From positions 1,176,198-1,240,197 of the forward strand of contig NZ_AP023355.1 of assembly GCF_016865425.1 (NCBI RefSeq): a stretch of 64,000 bases of DNA, given 5' to 3'. The stretch is from Actinocatenispora thailandica. GTDB taxonomy: Bacteria > Actinomycetota > Actinomycetes > Mycobacteriales > Micromonosporaceae. This document shows positions 62,778 to 64,000 of this stretch, in pieces; position 1 is the stretch's first letter; each line of letters begins with the position of its first letter. The notes beneath the pieces were generated by a model, which searched no databases, had not been told where the DNA came from, and saw only the letters and a list, made by a program, of their open reading frames with translations. A program made the translations under genes and the position numbers.

Positions 62778-64000
62778 ATGAGTGACGACATCCTGCGCGA
62801 GTTCGCCCGTACCGGTGGATTCCGGTTCGGGCAACCGCGCGACGTGACCGTCTCGCCGGATGGCGCGCGGGTGCTGTTCCTGCGCGCCGCGTCCGGCCAC
62901 GACGCCACCACCTCGCTCTGGCAGCTGGACGTGGCCACCGGTGCCGAGACGCTGCTCGCCGACGGCGCCGCGCTGACCGGCGGCGAGCTGTCCGCGACCG
63001 AACGGGCCCGGCGGGAACGCAGCCGGGAACGCGCCGCCGGCATCGTCGGCTACGCCACCGACCGCGCCGCGGACCGGGCCGTGTTCACCGTGGACGGCCA
63101 GCTGTGGCTGCTGGCCGGCGGCATCCCGGTGCGGCTGCCGGCGACCGGTTCGGTGGTCGATCCGCGGATCAACCCGGCCGGCGCGCACATCTCGTACGTC
63201 TCCGGCGGCGCGCTGCGGGTGATCGGCGTGGACGGTACCGACGACCGGGTGCTCGCCGAGCCCGAGACGCCGGACGTGAGCTACGGGCTGGCCGAGCATG
63301 TCGCCGCCGAGTCGATGCACCGCGACCGCGGCCACTGGTGGTCGCCCGACTCGTCCCGGCTGCTGGTCGCGCGGGTCGACGACGCGCCGGTCGCGACCTG
63401 GTACCTGGCCGACCCGGCCGACCCGGCGCGCCCGCCGGCCGCGGTGCGCTACCCGTCCGCCGGTACCGCCAACGCGATCGTCACGCTGTGGCTGATCGAC
63501 CCGGACGACGGCAGCCGGACCGAGGTGGTCTGGGACCGGGAGGGCTTCGAGTACCTCGCCGCGGTCGACTGGTCCGGCCCGCTGTCGATCCTGGTGCAGA
63601 GCCGGGACCAACGCGAGGTGCAGGTACTCGCGGTGGACGAGCAGACCGGCGCCACCTCGCTGCTGCACGCCGACCACCACGACGACTGGTGGGAGCTGGT
63701 ACCGGGGCTGCCGGCCCGCACCGCGTCCGGCGCGCTGGTCTGGTCGGCCGACGACGGCGACACCCGCCGACTGCTGGTGGACGGTACCGCGGTGACCCCG
63801 CCCGGCCTGCAACTGCGCGCGGTGTCCGGGGTGGACGGCGATGCGGTGCTGTGCACCGCCGGTACCGAGCCGACCGAGGTGCACGTGTGGCGTTGGGCGC
63901 CGGACACCGGCCCGGTCCGGCTGTCCGCCGGCGCCGGGGTGCACCAGGGGGTCACCGGCGGCGGAACCACGGTGCTGACGTCCCGCTCGCTGGAGTACCC
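62778..64000 (+). CDS. S9 (dipeptidyl peptidase IV-type) peptidase, N-terminal part
   Basis: The first 407 residues of a prolyl oligopeptidase-family peptidase are visible, continuing past the window end. They form the beta-propeller domain with repeats such as VTVSPDGARVLFLR, INPAGAHISYVSGG and WWSPDSSRLLVARVDD, and the AEH-x3-E-S-M-H-R region characteristic of DPP-IV propellers (E pair for the N-terminus). The catalytic domain lies outside. The ATG at 62778 is preceded by GGGGGGCC. It cleaves N-terminal dipeptides by family. Confidence 0.9.
   Translation, partial: MSDDILREFARTGGFRFGQPRDVTVSPDGARVLFLRAASGHDATTSLWQLDVATGAETLLADGAALTGGELSATERARRERSRERAAGIVGYATDRAADRAVFTVDGQLWLLAGGIPVRLPATGSVVDPRINPAGAHISYVSGGALRVIGVDGTDDRVLAEPETPDVSYGLAEHVAAESMHRDRGHWWSPDSSRLLVARVDDAPVATWYLADPADPARPPAAVRYPSAGTANAIVTLWLIDPDDGSRTEVVWDREGFEYLAAVDWSGPLSILVQSRDQREVQVLAVDEQTGATSLLHADHHDDWWELVPGLPARTASGALVWSADDGDTRRLLVDGTAVTPPGLQLRAVSGVDGDAVLCTAGTEPTEVHVWRWAPDTGPVRLSAGAGVHQGVTGGGTTVLTSRSLEY

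Overview
The window is about 74% GC, with GTG starts, many ATGA/GTGA start-stop overlaps and typical actinobacterial families (HTH-XRE/DUF5753 plus DUF397, Roadblock/LC7, NhaA-thioredoxin, TetR-controlled exporters, narGHJI, GH89). It looks like the chromosome of a filamentous actinomycete, most likely of the Micromonosporaceae. That placement is inferred from style and families; no rRNA or marker gene is present. No insertion sequence, integrase, phage module or CRISPR array was seen. Four genes (MMPL exporter, XRE regulator, alpha/beta hydrolase, HAD hydrolase) are each broken by a small indel in or beside a G/C run. This is as likely to be sequencing error as real pseudogenisation.

Layout. 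0-3.4 kb: MOSC protein, five tiny minus-strand genes chained by 4-nt GTGA overlaps, and a divergent XRE/DUF5753 plus DUF397 pair. 3.4-6.7 kb: frameshifted MMPL exporter divergent from a TetR regulator. 7.1-14.9 kb: respiratory nitrate reductase operon led by a TDT/SLAC1-like channel gene (TDT-narG-narH-narJ-narI). 15.0-17.4 kb: MFS-DUF427-TetR operon behind two identical palindromes. 17.5-19.4 kb: NhaA-thioredoxin fusion. 19.5-24.1 kb: a lower-GC segment with an HD-domain protein, a frameshifted XRE regulator and an ATP-grasp RiPP (graspetide) cluster of precursor, ATP-grasp ligase and PIMT-like methyltransferase. 24.2-30.2 kb: secreted GH89 alpha-N-acetylglucosaminidase, GntR regulator, MFS exporter. 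30.3-39.4 kb: WXG100-like protein with a C-terminal domain, Roadblock pair, PAS-GGDEF protein, carboxypeptidase-regulatory-like and YceI proteins, AraC regulator, PhyH dioxygenase, secreted beta-propeller. 39.9-44.2 kb: glgX-treY for trehalose synthesis. 44.4-51.6 kb: FAD monooxygenase, VC0807-like membrane protein and TetR operon, an MTHFR-like protein and several small enzymes. Then a tRNA-Gly(GCC).

51.9-58.9 kb holds the most unusual locus. It is one minus-strand operon, with three of its four junctions overlapping: a MalK-like ABC ATPase that has lost Walker A lysine, Walker B glutamate and the signature motif; a sugar-type lipoprotein binding protein; a MalF-MalG fused permease; a membrane-anchored STAND/NB-ARC-TPR protein whose P-loop also lacks the lysine; and, 34 nt on, a Nudix hydrolase. 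A perfect palindrome lies upstream. I read it as a candidate solute-sensing or signalling system built from an importer scaffold. 59-64 kb: lipoprotein, C39-like secreted peptidase, CE7 acetyl esterase, and the N-terminal part of a DPP-IV-type S9 peptidase that runs off the window.
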